From contig NC_087069.1 in NCBI RefSeq assembly GCF_963678635.1, forward strand, positions 43,168,688-43,228,687: 60,000 nt of DNA, in the 5' to 3' direction. The DNA is from Symsagittifera roscoffensis. Its lineage: Eukaryota > Xenacoelomorpha > Acoela > Convolutidae. A program made the translations under genes and the position numbers. Each line of letters opens with the position of its first letter. Position 1 is the first letter of the stretch. Positions 20,841 through 31,260 of this stretch are shown here, piece after piece. Under the pieces are notes generated by a model. The model was not told where the DNA came from. It did not search any database and saw only the letters and a program-made list of their open reading frames with translations.

Positions 20841-21299
20841 GTGACTTTTACGGAATTATTCACGCAAGTGGAAAAATTTCCAAAAACTGGCAAGGTAATA
20901 CACTTCCATTGTCCGTTTAAACCAGTTCAGCAAAAGGGAGAAGAGTTGCCCTAAACTTACTTGCGGGAGTAAATGAAGAATTAAGAAGAATGGAGACCGA
21001 CTGTCATATTATAAACCTCAAAAAAAGCAACGAATTAGCCCGGTTGTTATAACCAGGTAGAAAGATGGCTTGATTAAATGGCCATTAGATTCTAAATTCC
21101 TAAACGATCCGATTTTAAAAAAAAATCAAATGCCAAACAACCTTGTGTTAATAGACAAAGTCGCCATTTAACTCTCGGAAACTCCCACTTTGCAGGTCTT
21201 GTTTAGTATTTTGGGTTTGAAAAGCACTTAGAGTCAACTCAATTTGTCTGAAAAACGAGGAAGCAGTGTAATTTTAGCATTGTGGGTGGCAAAACAACG

Positions 21300-21855
21300 G
21301 GATTGTATCGATTTTTAACCTAACCAATTTTGACGGACTAGTCGATATGCCTAACGAACTTCAACGAGTCATCGACTCACTTTTAAATAACATACCGTAT
21401 TGAAAACCAAATCTAAAGGACATCCTGGTGGTATGGAAAGGATCTTTACATGAACATAATGCAATTGTAAATAGAATTCTGACAATCCTAGACAAGAAAA
21501 ATATCGCGGTGAAATGAGGAAAAGGCGCATTCTTTCACAAATAAAGAGAATGGCTAGTTTTAAAATCTCGGGAGACGGAGTATGGCTCTTGGTCGGCTAC
21601 GCAGACGATATCAGGAACCTCCCAGTCCCGAAGAACATCTCGAAATGGCGATCATTCTTCGGCTCTATAAACCAGTATGAAAAAATTGCCTCGAACTTAT
21701 CGACCTTGAGTTCTCCCATCCGCCCCTTTTTATTTAAGAGATCGGTCTATAAATGGGATAATAGCCATTCGAATTCAAAATTTTTTGACAAATTAGTGTC
21801 AGAAAGTGTAAAAATTACAAAAAACAGCCCAATTGACCTAAGAGAAAAAAATTAG
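21300..21855 (+). pseudogene. Reverse transcriptase C-terminal part
   Basis: At 21415-21520 the sequence KDILVVWKGSLHEHNAIVNR follows the place of the YxDD box. The box itself is destroyed by a stop and substitutions. The open frame 21514-21855 has FKISGDG, LPVPKNISKWRSFFGSINQY and SPIRPFLFKRSVYKW, the thumb/connection signature of Ty3/gypsy RT. A frameshift separates the two parts. Confidence 0.8.
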
Positions 21856-21859
21856 ATTA

Positions 21860-22363
21860 AAAACCGACGATTCTAACAATGGCTTGGGCTCAACTAAAGA
21901 ATAGTTTCAGGGGCGCAGTGGAAAACGATCGCTTTTGCCTCAAATTTTCTTTAAAAAAGCACGAAATGAAAAATTCCATCACGAACATGAGCTACTGAGC
22001 GTAGTGTGGGCCACAGAACATTTTAGAAATTATCTCTTTAGTGTGGAAATTTAAATCGAAACAGACCAAGACCATAAAGCCCTTCTTTCAGCCGTTTCAG
22101 CAAATCATAGGAATTACACTATGCATAGCAGACTAACCCGCTGGGTGTACAGATTGTTACCTTTTAACTTTAAACTTTCTTATATCTCAGGCGAGGATAT
22201 GGGTTTTACCGATCTTATATCTAGATTATCTTCGGGCAAAGCCCTACCACCTTCTTATTACGAAGCAGATATTTTATTCGCTTCAACTGATAAATGTCGG
22301 AATATTTTATCTAAAAGAGACTGTTTTAACTCTGTAAAAATGAACTCTCTAGATATACCGTAG
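21860..22363 (+). pseudogene. RNase H domain relic
   Basis: Frame-shifted pieces include HELLSVVWATEHFRNYLFS and a TD-x-K-A-L stretch around 22060-22085. The open frame 22121-22363 then has RLTRWVYRLLPFNFKLSYIS and DLISRLSSGKAL, the end of gypsy RNase H leading to integrase. Broken by at least two frameshifts. Confidence 0.75.
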
Positions 22364-22775
22364 GTCGCTGTAAATACAAATGCATTCGGGAATTGTAATA
22401 TCCCGTCAGTAGTTGAAAGTTCAAGCGATGTGAGTGATCAATTTTTCAATAGCAGCTCTTTATTGAAGCAGCTCTTTTAACTTTAAACTTTCTTATATCT
22501 CAGGCGAGGATATGGGTTTTACCGATCTTATATCTAGATTACCTTCGGGCAAAGCCCTACCACCTTCTTATTACGAAGCAGATATTTTATTCGCTTCAAC
22601 TGATAAATGTCGGAATATTTTATCTAAAAGAGACTGTTTTAACTCTGTAAAAATGAACTCTCTAGATATACCGTAGGTCGCTGTAAATACAAATGCATTC
22701 GGGAATTGTAATATCCCGTCAGTAGTTGAAAGTTCAAGCGATGTGAGTGATCAATTTTTCAATAGCAGCTCTTTA
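22161..22775 (+). repeat. 302-bp tandem duplication inside the retrotransposon
   Basis: 22161-22462 and 22474-22775 are almost identical (offset 313, one C/T change near 22229/22542), separated by 11 bases TTGAAGCAGCT. The duplicated part covers the end of RNase H. It is much younger than the element itself given its near-identity. Confidence 0.95.
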
Positions 22776-23127
22776 GCAACATTCAATCTTAAAAATTTTG
22801 CCAAGATCATCTCTTGTTTTGCTCAGTCAAGGAAAATTAGTGATAACTCACATACCAGAGCGAAACTTTTTTCAAATCGCTTATTTTTAGACAATTCTGA
22901 ATTCAATTATAGAGGCATTACGTTCTCGAACAGGTTCCTTTCACATTTTATCATGCAATACAACTAGTTAGTTTTCCAGAACACAAATCATTCGGGACAG
23001 AAAGGATGGAAGAAATTACCGGTTTTTTTGTTATCACAAGCGAAGAGCTCAACTTTTCAATGAAATTCAAGAACGATCATCTCTGCGACGATCAAATAAA
23101 CCTTCTATACAGATATATAAATCAGAT

Positions 23128-23436
23128 TTGATGTTACCTTATTCATCCATGTTTCCAGAAGCGCACTGTCTACAGAAATTAATTCAGATATTGACGAAGG
23201 ATGACAAAATAATTCGAGCCTTATTCAATACCATCGGAAAGGGACGACCAAAGCTACATGAGAATTATGAAAAAGATCTCCCAGGGAAAAACGACCTATT
23301 AATCGTGGACAATAAGTTAGTCATGCCAGCAGTCATTCGGATAACATTTAGATCCATTTTACACGACATGCAACTAGACCGATTCGAAATGAAGTTTCCG
23401 GCTGAATTTATCTGGGGGCCCCATATCTTCTCATAG
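23128..23436 (+). pseudogene. Integrase N-terminal region relic
   Basis: A 102-codon open frame (LIVDNKLVMPAVIRITFRSI and HDMQLDRFEMKF) sits directly before the integrase core. Its spacing fits the linker and zinc-binding region of a Ty3/gypsy integrase. The HHCC residues are not all visible. A stop at 23434 separates it from the core. Confidence 0.55.
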
Positions 23437-23532
23437 ATATATCATCACGGGAAGTCATTTAACCAGTGCATGGAAGCCGGTAAGAATGTCAAAGTTTAAC
23501 TGCGCACGGACCATACGACAAAGCTTACCACG

Positions 23533-23880
23533 TTGTCGTTCGCGAACGGGGAAACAAACTCGGACTTTGCAGGACCTGGACATTTTAAGGGAACAAAATT
23601 TTTAAAAAAAATTCTCTGCATCGGTCATTTTACAAAGTTTCTGTTTGCAAAAGTAGTAAACAATACCACCTCAAATTCTGTTATTTCCTTTTTAAAAGAT
23701 TACTGCCATCTCAACGGATTTCCAAGAAAGATTAGAGTCGACCGTGGGTCTTGTTTTTCATCTCGGGATTTTAAATTTTTTTGTGAAAAATTCAACATCG
23801 AAATCGTTTTCTGTACAGTTGGAAATCATATATCTAATGGATTTGTGGAAAGACTTGTTTATGCAGTAAAATCTTTGTAA
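23533..23880 (+). pseudogene. Integrase catalytic core (rve), DDE intact
   Basis: A 115-codon open frame with D11 (NSDFAGP), D70 (IRVDRGSCF) and E106 (NGFVERLV). D70 and E106 are separated by exactly 35 residues, the D-D(35)-E pattern of retroviral integrases. It catalyses strand transfer of element DNA in active relatives. Here it is isolated by stops on both sides, and the C-terminal region (to about 24230) is frameshifted. Confidence 0.85.
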
Positions 23881-24280
23881 TTAGCCATGTCATTCGAATG
23901 ATCACAACATTTTTTATATTCTTCCATTACAAAACATGAATTACGAAACAATTGTCGATCGGATGTACAACCTTAGAGAAACATTTTATTAGAATGGCTA
24001 ACACACGATGGAAAAGTCTGATTTCGTTTGATAACCGTCTAGATAAAACAAATTCTTTTCTATCTGGCCAACGGGCAAGAAATTGGTGACTTCATGACGG
24101 GGCTGAAGACAGCCACTTGGACTTAGACAAGGAGACACCAACTAATTCAAAGGACAACTTGCCGGTAGCTCTCTCACACCCAACAAAATCCGTGACGGAA
24201 CCGCATAGCCCGGGTAGATGTTGAGAGTCGTTTTTATGATTATTTCATTATGACTTTCTAAACTTTCTAAACAATAAAGC

Positions 24281-24429
24281 ATTGCTTAGATACCAGTCAA
24301 CATTTCGCATGAATCGAACATCGGTCGATCACTGCTAGTTGGTGTTAGTTCTTAGAATAAACGTTTATTCTACTTCTTTTATTCTTTTACCTTGTTATAC
24401 ATATAATGTACATACATAGCTAGATTATC
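24281..24429 (+). repeat. 3' LTR
   Basis: Partner of 19383-19549. Immediately upstream lies no clear purine tract (AAACAATAAAGCATTGC), another sign of decay. Confidence 0.75.
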
Positions 24430-24678
24430 AGAATGTTTTATTAGCCCCCTAATGCATTCAAATTGGAAACAAAAAACGTTTTTATAGAAATGTAATGTAT
24501 TGAACTGGATTCTTTTTTGATAAATTGTCGATTCCTAATGACAATATCAATCAACTGCTACTATAAAATACCACAAAAAACATGACAATGATATTGAATC
24601 GTATTGGATTTTTTATTTTTTAAAAAAATGATTAGAACGACATAAAGTTTTATTCAAGTTCTGATGTTTTGGATGGTC

Positions 24679-24784
24679 GGCTCTTTCCACTTCCCCTCTT
24701 GGATTTTTTCTGATTTTCATTTTGAGAAATTCTTTTAAAAAACACAATTTTTTTGAAAGATTGGTGGAAAAGTGGAAAAGAGCC
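24679..24784. mobile_element. Short GGCTCTTT MITE (106 bp)
   Basis: Ends GGCTCTTTCCACTTCC and GGAAAAGTGGAAAAGAGCC, inverted. No obvious target duplication. Internal sequence AT-rich and unlike the other copies. Confidence 0.6.
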
Positions 24785-24824
24785 AGGTTATAGTTTTCTA
24801 ATTTCCAATAAAACGCATCATCTC

Positions 24825-25021
24825 GGCTCTTTTTGCTTTCACCCCCATCAGGGAAATTCTGTAAAATTTTGTTCACATTATCGGATTGTTACAAAAAATG
24901 GTATGCGGACAAATTAAGCTGCGACAAACATATTTTTTCGTAGTACTTAACCTTATAAAACCCCTCGTCACAACATAACTTTGATGCGTATATTAGGTGG
25001 AGGGAGTGGGTGAAAAGAGCC
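24825..25021. mobile_element. GGCTCTTTT MITE (197 bp), subfamily with CACATTATCGGATTG
   Basis: Starts GGCTCTTTTTGCTTTCACCC, ends GGGTGAAAAGAGCC. Flanks ATCATCTC and ATCAGCTT resemble a decayed 8-bp target duplication. The internal words CACATTATCGGATTG and GACAAAC recur in the copy at 25846. Confidence 0.75.
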
Positions 25022-25845
25022 ATCAGCTTGAATAAGTGATCAAGGGTGTACAATATTTATTTCAAACAAATTGCCGAACATTTTTCAATTAACTTTATAT
25101 TGTAGTTTAATTGTAGCTGGGAAACCGAAAAAGAAGGAGCGGGTGGTCGGTATGGGTAGTTTATTGTCATTTCAGTCTATACTGTTTTGTGACAACGCAA
25201 AAAAAGTTTGAATTGTTTCCTTGCCCCTCCCGAACTGGACTCTTACAACTATTAAATTCCATAATCTCAAAATTTACAGGCCCGTTTTCCGATTCGAAAA
25301 CTGTTCCACCTTTGGCCTTTTGCAAGGTTGGACAAATGAAAAAGAGCCACGACTTTTTTCCGCCTCATAATAGGACAAAGATGAAAAACAGTTCTTCAAT
25401 TTGGAAGATAAGGGCACTTAAGTTGAGCAAGCTTAGAAACTAATAACTTTTTTTCGTTTTCATTTTTTGTTAACAGCTAGAAATCAAAATTATCTTTAAA
25501 GAAGAAATTGAATTTTGTCCCGCCATTGGCTTTTTTGATATTGGAGAGCAAAATTTGCTTTCTTTCAAACATGACAAATAGAATGTGAACTTGAACGGAA
25601 ACAGAAAATTAATCGAACCGCGAAAAGCAAATTTGAGGAAAAAGAAAACAAAAGCAAGCGTTTTGCTATCAAAAAAAGCTCACAACTTTTAGCCCCTCCC
25701 CTTTGTAAAATTTCAAAAAATAACTTCTATTGGAAACCATTTTTAGCCGTTTTTCATTTTCCTTCATGCCTATCATTTTGTGATGCTTATACCTGTTTTA
25801 TGCGTAAATTATGGCTAAACGCTTATTTGTTAGTTTGAGGTTCAG
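25022..25845. other. No gene recognised
   Basis: Contains an 84-codon open frame (25189-25443) and several MITE-end-like words (GAAAAAGAGCC near 25345) without a paired terminus. I see no domain. Confidence 0.4.
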
Positions 25846-26034
25846 GGCTCCTTTTCTTTCCCCCCCCCCCCACCAGCGAAAATTTACCAGTAAAACTTTG
25901 GTCACATTATCGGATTGCTTCAAAAATTGGTATTCGGACTGATCAGGCTATGACAAACGTATTTGGTCTTGATACTTAACCTTGTAAAAGCCCTTGTTAC
26001 AATATAACATTGATTGGGGGGAGGGGAGGAAAAG
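25846..26034. mobile_element. GGCTC MITE, same subfamily as 24825 copy
   Basis: Starts GGCTCCTTTTCTTTCCCCCC; right end GGGGGGAGGGGAGGAAAAG with the last bases degraded. Internal CACATTATCGGATTG, ATTCGGAC and GACAAACGTATT match 24825-25021. Right boundary approximate. Confidence 0.65.
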
Positions 26035-26067
26035 TTCAAGGAGAGAGGTCAAAGGTTCATTAGTTTT

Positions 26068-26280
26068 GGCTCTTTTCCAGTTCCCCCCTTTCAAATTCAA
26101 TTTTGAAAAGTCTATTTAGCGTTGTCATAATGCAATGAAATTTAGCGTGGTGAACAAATTAACAATTCTGAACATATTTGTTTTTCATACTTAACAGCGT
26201 AACATCACGCATTTAGCCGTAATAACACGTAAAACAAACATAAAACTCGGTATTTTTAAAGGGGGGACTGGAAAAGAGCC
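26068..26280. mobile_element. 213-bp MITE with perfect TIRs and 8-bp TSD
   Basis: GGCTCTTTTCCAGTTCCCCC at the left and GGGGGGACTGGAAAAGAGCC at the right. TTAGTTTT on both sides (26060-26067, 26281-26288) is a perfect 8-bp duplication. Its inside matches 10182-10446 in reverse orientation (CAACGTTAAATAGACTTTTC and TAAAACAAACATAAAA words). The cleanest member of the family in the window. Confidence 0.9.
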
Positions 26281-26539
26281 TTAGTTTTTTTTTTAAAAAA
26301 AGATTTTAAAGGTGGGCTAAGGGAGTGGAATAAGCTCAATATATTATTGGCTTCGATGAAACGTCTGAATTTTCACAATTAAAGAGTTTTTAGTTCTTGT
26401 AGACAGCTTCGAAGTGTTTTTGTTGCAGGGTGAGAAAAAGAGAAAAAGCATGGACATGAAGCGACAGCAAGGTTTTGTAATTTTCATTCTGACTGTTTAA
26501 TAAGAAGTTTGAAGTTTATAAGCTACCCGAGTCGATATT

Positions 26540-26830
26540 TTTCACCTAATTTTAAGCAAGATTTGAGCTGTTTGAGCGGGTTTTTTGGACAATTGCGCTC
26601 AAAATCTTGCTTCATATTAAGCAATTTGAGCGGTTTTTGAGCGGTTTATCAAAAACAAAACGATCAAAAACCGCGCAAGATTTGAATGGTTTTTGAGCGG
26701 TTTATCTAAAAAAAAAAACGTTCAAAAACCGCGCTAGATTTGAGCGGTTTTTAAGATAAACCGCTCAAAAACCGTTCAAACCGCCCTTTATGAGGCAAGA
26801 TTTATCTGCAAGATGTGTTCAGTTGGCTTC
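26540..26830. repeat. Left array of GAGCGGTTT motif
   Basis: About seven spaced copies of TTGAGCGGTTT and its complement AAACCGCTCAA, including an internal palindrome around 26735-26785. The same motif array occurs, mostly in reverse complement, at 27560-27860. The two arrays bound about 0.7 kb of other sequence. Confidence 0.75.
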
Positions 26831-27126
26831 CAAAAAACGCAAAATGTTTCACTTTTCTTCTGATTGGTGATTTTCTGATCATTTTAACTAAATATTTATG
26901 TTTGCGTCAGCTTCATGTGGGTTGAAATAGGATTAAAAAACTGAACATTTAGACAGACAGACATATTGGGCAAAATTTTGGTTACTCTGAACACCATAAA
27001 ACAGGCAAAATAAAACAAGCATTCGCACTCAGCAAATCTCCAGAAAAAAGTATAAATATTTCAAAACTTTTTCATGATATTTTGAACATTAATGTTTCGA
27101 CCATTTGAAAAACGGGAAGGAACATA

Positions 27127-27225
27127 GTATTCGGGTGTGTTTTACATTTTTTCCTTTTGTTTTCCACCAAAAATCATGTACTGCAAATAAACATCGGAAA
27201 GGGTCGAGTGATATATCATATTAAA
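27127..27225. repeat. Dispersed repeat, inverted copy of 17270-17362
   Basis: TATTCGGGTGTGTTTT and GTCGAGTGATATATCAT match the reverse complement of the earlier copy. Lies between the two GAGCGG arrays. Confidence 0.55.
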
Positions 27226-27559
27226 ACCCTTTAAATCGTGATTAAATCTTGGTAGTCATTCAGTTTTGTGATCTATAGAATTGATTTAATCATTATCCAT
27301 CAAATATTTAGTCACACCATTTGAAAAGAATCTCTGATGGATCAAAAAACGTTTGGATTTTTTTTGCTCGTCGAGAAAGGCGAGACAGTCAAAAAATACT
27401 CTTTTTATTCAAAAAAATCGAAATGTATCTATGCGGGGTCGAACTAACAGTCTGGAAAGTCTGGAATACCAAAAATTGGTCGCGACCGTCTGATCTTAAA
27501 ACCACAACTTCGACCCGGGTAGTGTCACATTCCTTTTTCCAGTCTTTTTGATGATTTTA

Positions 27560-27860
27560 CTCGCTTTTTTAAAAACCGCTCATAAACCGCTCAAATCTTG
27601 CTTGAAAAACCGTTGAAAAACCACCGCAAGAAATGAGCGGCTCTTGAGCGGTTTTTAAAGCAACATTTGAGCGGGTTGAGCAGTTTTTCTAAAAAACAGC
27701 CCAAACCGCTCAAGCCGCGTAAATTGCCCAAACCGCACAAATCTTGCTAGAAAACCGCTCAAACTGTTCAACTCTTGGGCTATTTTTCCTTTTCCCCCAC
27801 CTCACACGAGCATCAAACCGCTCAAATCGCTCAAATCTTGCTGGAAAATCGCTCAAACTG
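27560..27860. repeat. Right array of CCGCTCAAATCTTGC motif
   Basis: Repeated AAACCGCTCAAATCTTGC-like words. The array is inverted relative to 26540-26830. A truncated MITE end (GGGCTATTTTTCCTTTTCCC at 27777) interrupts it, and a complete MITE follows at 27872. Confidence 0.75.
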
Positions 27861-27871
27861 TTCAAATCTTG

Positions 27872-28069
27872 GGCTCTTTTTCTTTTCCCCCACATCACAC
27901 GAGCATCACTTATATGGTCTAACGAGTTGTTGTGCAAGGTTGATTATGAAGACTAAATGTGTTTGCTATTGCCTTATTAGTCCGAATGCCATTTTTCATT
28001 ACAATCGAATTTTGTGAACAATTTTTTTTGTTTGTAAAATTTTGCGGGTGGGGGGGAGGAAAAAGAGCC
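27872..28069. mobile_element. 198-bp GGCTCTTTTT MITE with 8-bp TSD
   Basis: Ends GGCTCTTTTTCTTTTCCCCC and GGGGGAGGAAAAAGAGCC. AAATCTTG flanks both sides (27864-27871, 28070-28077), a perfect 8-bp duplication of the local CCGCTCAAATCTTG array unit. Internal CATCACACGAGCATCA and TATGGTCTAA recur at 37200-37245. Confidence 0.9.
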
Positions 28070-28099
28070 AAATCTTGATTGGTTTTTGAACGGGATATC

Positions 28100-29520
28100 G
28101 ACCCGGGTAAGAATTTCGTGTTATTTTCCCCGCTCTTTCCAAATTTAAAAACATTGCGTGATTTGCGTGATTTGTTGATTAAAAGTATAATGAAAAAATA
28201 ATGTCATGATTAGGACCTTTCTCACAATAAAATCATCGCCTAGTTTCCAAAAAAATAGTTCCCAGTTGTTTTGCTGGCTTTCAAAAAATCGCTGTATTCT
28301 CTTTCTTAATTGCATTCATACACGAATTCATCTAAATTTTGTTAAAAGTAGGCCAACAACCACATGCTATTTCACGTTTACTTTTTCATCAGATTAATTT
28401 ACTGGTGGACTTTGAATTACATGGATGGGGAAGGGCAGAACAAAAAAGACACGTTTGTGGTTTTTCCAACTCCCCCACGTCTGAATTTATCAATTTTGCA
28501 TGGTGGTTAAACAGATTTTTCAAATCGAAATTTTCCTACATACATTACAGCAAAAAGTCTGGAAATATGAGATAGGGAAAAAAGAACCATTGTCAGTGCG
28601 AGGGATGAAAAACTGGAAAACTCAACTTTTCTCTTTTCTCCTTTTCTCTGTAATGAAAGAAGAAAAAAACTGATTTGAAAATCCATTTATTCATCATGCA
28701 AAATTTAATTTAAAAAAAACTGGAACGAATCTTATGGTTTATTGTAAATCGTTTTTTTACAGTATATTATCTGTCTAAAAGTCTATTTCAATCTCAACTT
28801 TGTCAGTGCGGGGGTTGAAAAACTAGACGAAGATTGAATTGATTTAAGTAGAATTTTATACAGATAATTTACAGAATAGAAATCAAATTGTGATATCTCA
28901 TTTATATTTGTTTATCTATTTAAAATGGGTTAAACGGGGTTTTAAGATAGAAAAAAGATTTCAAATGGATTTAGAAGAATATTTGAAAGGTAGTGAAATC
29001 AAGACTATTTCACTAGGTAGTCAAATCTCAACTATTTTTTTCTAAGCTTGCGAAACTTTGGGTACTCAATAAAATCTCCATCAGGACTACAGAGCAGGAG
29101 TCATTCGTGGAGAACTTTTTACCGCAAGTTATTGCGCTTAAGAAACTTTCTTTCAAATTGTGCAAAACCGAGGGTTCCCACGGTAAACTTTTTACAACAA
29201 AAAAAACGTTCTAGGCGCAATTCTGTTATTCAAATAACTTATAATCAAGTTATTACAAACTCAAACAAGGAAAGTGATATCGGTACAGAAAAAAAGTGGT
29301 AATTTTCCTCGTATTTTAAGATCAAATATCAAAACAAAAATCAATTAAAATTATCCGTTAAATTTGTTTTTTACTAACTTTTTTTTACTAATAGTATTTT
29401 CTCTATTGTTTGACAGATTGGGAAACCTGAAATTAATTTCTATGTTAACAAATTAGCACCCTGAATGTAAAATTTTTGAGCCGATCCAGAAGACGCTTAA
29501 CTGAGGGACAGATATTTGAA
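28100..29520. other. No gene recognised; short direct repeat
   Basis: GTCAGTGCGAGGGATGAAAA (28591) and GTCAGTGCGGGGGTTGAAAA (28802) form an imperfect repeat 211 bases apart. A related word occurs near 30305-30345. Short open frames (28206-28397, 28339-28575, 29048-29302) carry no domain. Confidence 0.45.
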
Positions 29521-29527
29521 TTAAACG

Positions 29528-29985
29528 CTATTCGACATCGTGGTTTCGTAGGGCTTCAGATATCGTGATTTCGTTGAAAATAACTGGTTTTGAGCGTAGT
29601 TGTTTACACACGCCGAGGAGATAAAAAGAGTTGTCATAATTTAAAAGTTTACGAATGCCTCTTCTAGAAATGAAGTGTCTAATTGACTTTACGCAGTTGT
29701 TCGTAGTAAGACTATCTGTCAATTCTGGTTGAACCGTACAATCGGAAAGGCATGCCAAGAGTCATTTAATGGTTTTTCATTTGTATACTTTGTTGCAAGG
29801 TAGAACGGCTCTATGCAATCCGGTGCTTTGACCGGAAATGGGTCATCGGGTGGGTCATCGAAACGAGTTGGCGGCAAGTCCGTCATGAGTGGATGCAACC
29901 TCGTGCCTTGGAACTTTCTGCAAAGGAAGCAATTTTGTCTACCTGTCTGAGAGTTTTTCGGAACGAAGTGATGATAAAACAACAT
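29528..29985 (-). pseudogene. BEL/Pao integrase relic
   Basis: Two overlapping-frame pieces on -. 29985-29719 has NCFLCRKFQG, MTDLPPTRF and DCIEPFY (zinc-binding CxxC, LPxxR and the start of the core in BEL/Pao integrases). 29758-29528 has CVKSIRHFISRRGIRK and a SDN-like NYDNSFY. One frameshift separates them, and the catalytic pattern is incomplete. It lies downstream of an RNase H-side fragment on the same strand (30790-30560), consistent with BEL/Pao gene order. Confidence 0.65.
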
Positions 29986-30499
29986 AGCAACTAATTGCGA
30001 ATGTACTCAGTGCCCTAATACAGAGAGCAGCAATGAGCGCTCTCAATCATCATGCGCACAAATGATTGGTTTCTTTGATTCTATAATGATTCGATGCTTT
30101 ATTGTGTCTTAAAAAATTGAGTTTCGAAGTCGCGTTCGCGCGCAATTTAAACTGTTATCGAGAAACCGTTGTCGCTGTCAGTATTTTCTGTCAAGTTGCT
30201 GTTTGGTTTATTTTAGGGTTCATTAATCACAAAAAAAAATCGATTTCTCTACATATGTTTTCTCTATAAAAATATAATTAAATCGATTTTCGTCTCAAAT
30301 TTAACAGGGGAGGGGGAGTTGAAAAACTGCCAGTACGGTGTCAACAAAGGTTTCTCGCTGGGATTGAGTTTACATGGGGTTTGTTTTCATTGATTGGCCT
30401 TGATCGAAAAAGCCATATCACCAACTCTGTTTGAGCAGTAAATTTTCAATTTACCACGTGAGGCAATCCAGGACAAAAATGTTGTACTGTCTGTCCAAA

Positions 30500-31260
30500 A
30501 AAAAGTAGAGTGTGTTTTCAATCACATTTCATCAGTAGCGAAACAGTTCAGCTGACCGCCAATAATGATTACTCCAGTTTTGAAATGCTTTTTTGGTCCA
30601 GTGATGCTACCTCTGTTCTGACAACCAAAAAACTAGCGTGTATTCCGGAGTTGGCTGCAGTTCGAAGGTAGATACATCTAGCCATTACGTCGTGCGACAC
30701 GTCGCAGAAGACATGAAGCTGTATGTCACTAGATGCCGGTCGTTGTCCAATGAGGCGGCGGAGGCTCACAGGGGGCATTGGTTGCATTGATTGACCTGTT
30801 TGACATTTATTGTAACGAAGTCACCGGAAACGGGTTCGTCCCAGGAAATACCAAACTTCTACAGTTTTAGTTGAAGAATTTAAGTTTTCTGGCAAACGGT
30901 GCTACGATACCGAAGTGGGCAAAAACCATTCCTTTTGTAGAGAAGACTATTTTGGTATTGTCGCAGGCTTTGGTTTTGCCTCAACTCACGTTGGTAAGAC
31001 CAAAGAAAGCGAAGTGCAACTTGATCCACCTATTTAAAACCTATTTGCACAAAAATGCCATCACTTAGTGTTAATTTTGTCATTTTAATGTTAATCCTCG
31101 GGGTACTTATCTAAAAAAAGCACAAATTTCCCATATGAGAAAAAACTGATAGCCAAAGACTCGATAATCAACGTTTTTTGGCCCTAAAGGTTTGCTTCAA
31201 AAGTTCAAAAGCCAAATTAAAAACGTAAAGTTTTCTTTAACTCAAATTTACTAAAACTTT
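30500..31260. repeat. BEL/Pao-containing segmental repeat, copy 1
   Basis: 30500-30870 and 30980-31130 match 32870-33180 and 33600-33750 respectively, in the same orientation. Copy 2 is longer by an insertion (33190-33590). The repeat includes the pol fragment and an AT-rich tail (ACCTATTTGCA-AAAAATGCC). Confidence 0.75.
30560..30790 (-). pseudogene. BEL/Pao pol fragment (RNase H region)
   Basis: A 72-codon open frame on - with IQLHVFCDVSHDVMARCIYL and FLVVRTEVASLDQKSISKLE, the H-x-F-x-D-A-S and KS(x)PLE signatures of the BEL/Pao pol region between RT and integrase. The upstream frame (31000-30790) is broken. Companion of the integrase relic at 29528-29985. Confidence 0.75.

Larger units (their letters stand above)
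19383..24429 (+). mobile_element. Ty3/gypsy-type LTR retrotransposon, degenerate
   Basis: A direct repeat of about 150-170 bp bounds 5.0 kb: 19383-19549 and 24281-24429 share TTAGATACCAGTCAACA, CACTGCTAGTTGGTGTTA, CTTCTTTTATTCTTT and CATACATA-CTAGATTAT. Between them on + are, in order, a gag with a CCHC knuckle, a protease-like stretch, RT, RNase H and integrase. That is the Ty3/gypsy order (integrase after RNase H). Every domain has stops or frameshifts and key residues are lost, so it is dead. It contains a 302-bp internal tandem duplication (22161-22775). Confidence 0.85.

Noticed and set aside
26540-27860. Spaced GAGCGG repeats considered as a CRISPR array
   Set aside because: Repeats occur in both orientations with irregular 5-40 base spacing, in an animal-type sequence with BEL/Pao elements and introns. 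No cas genes.
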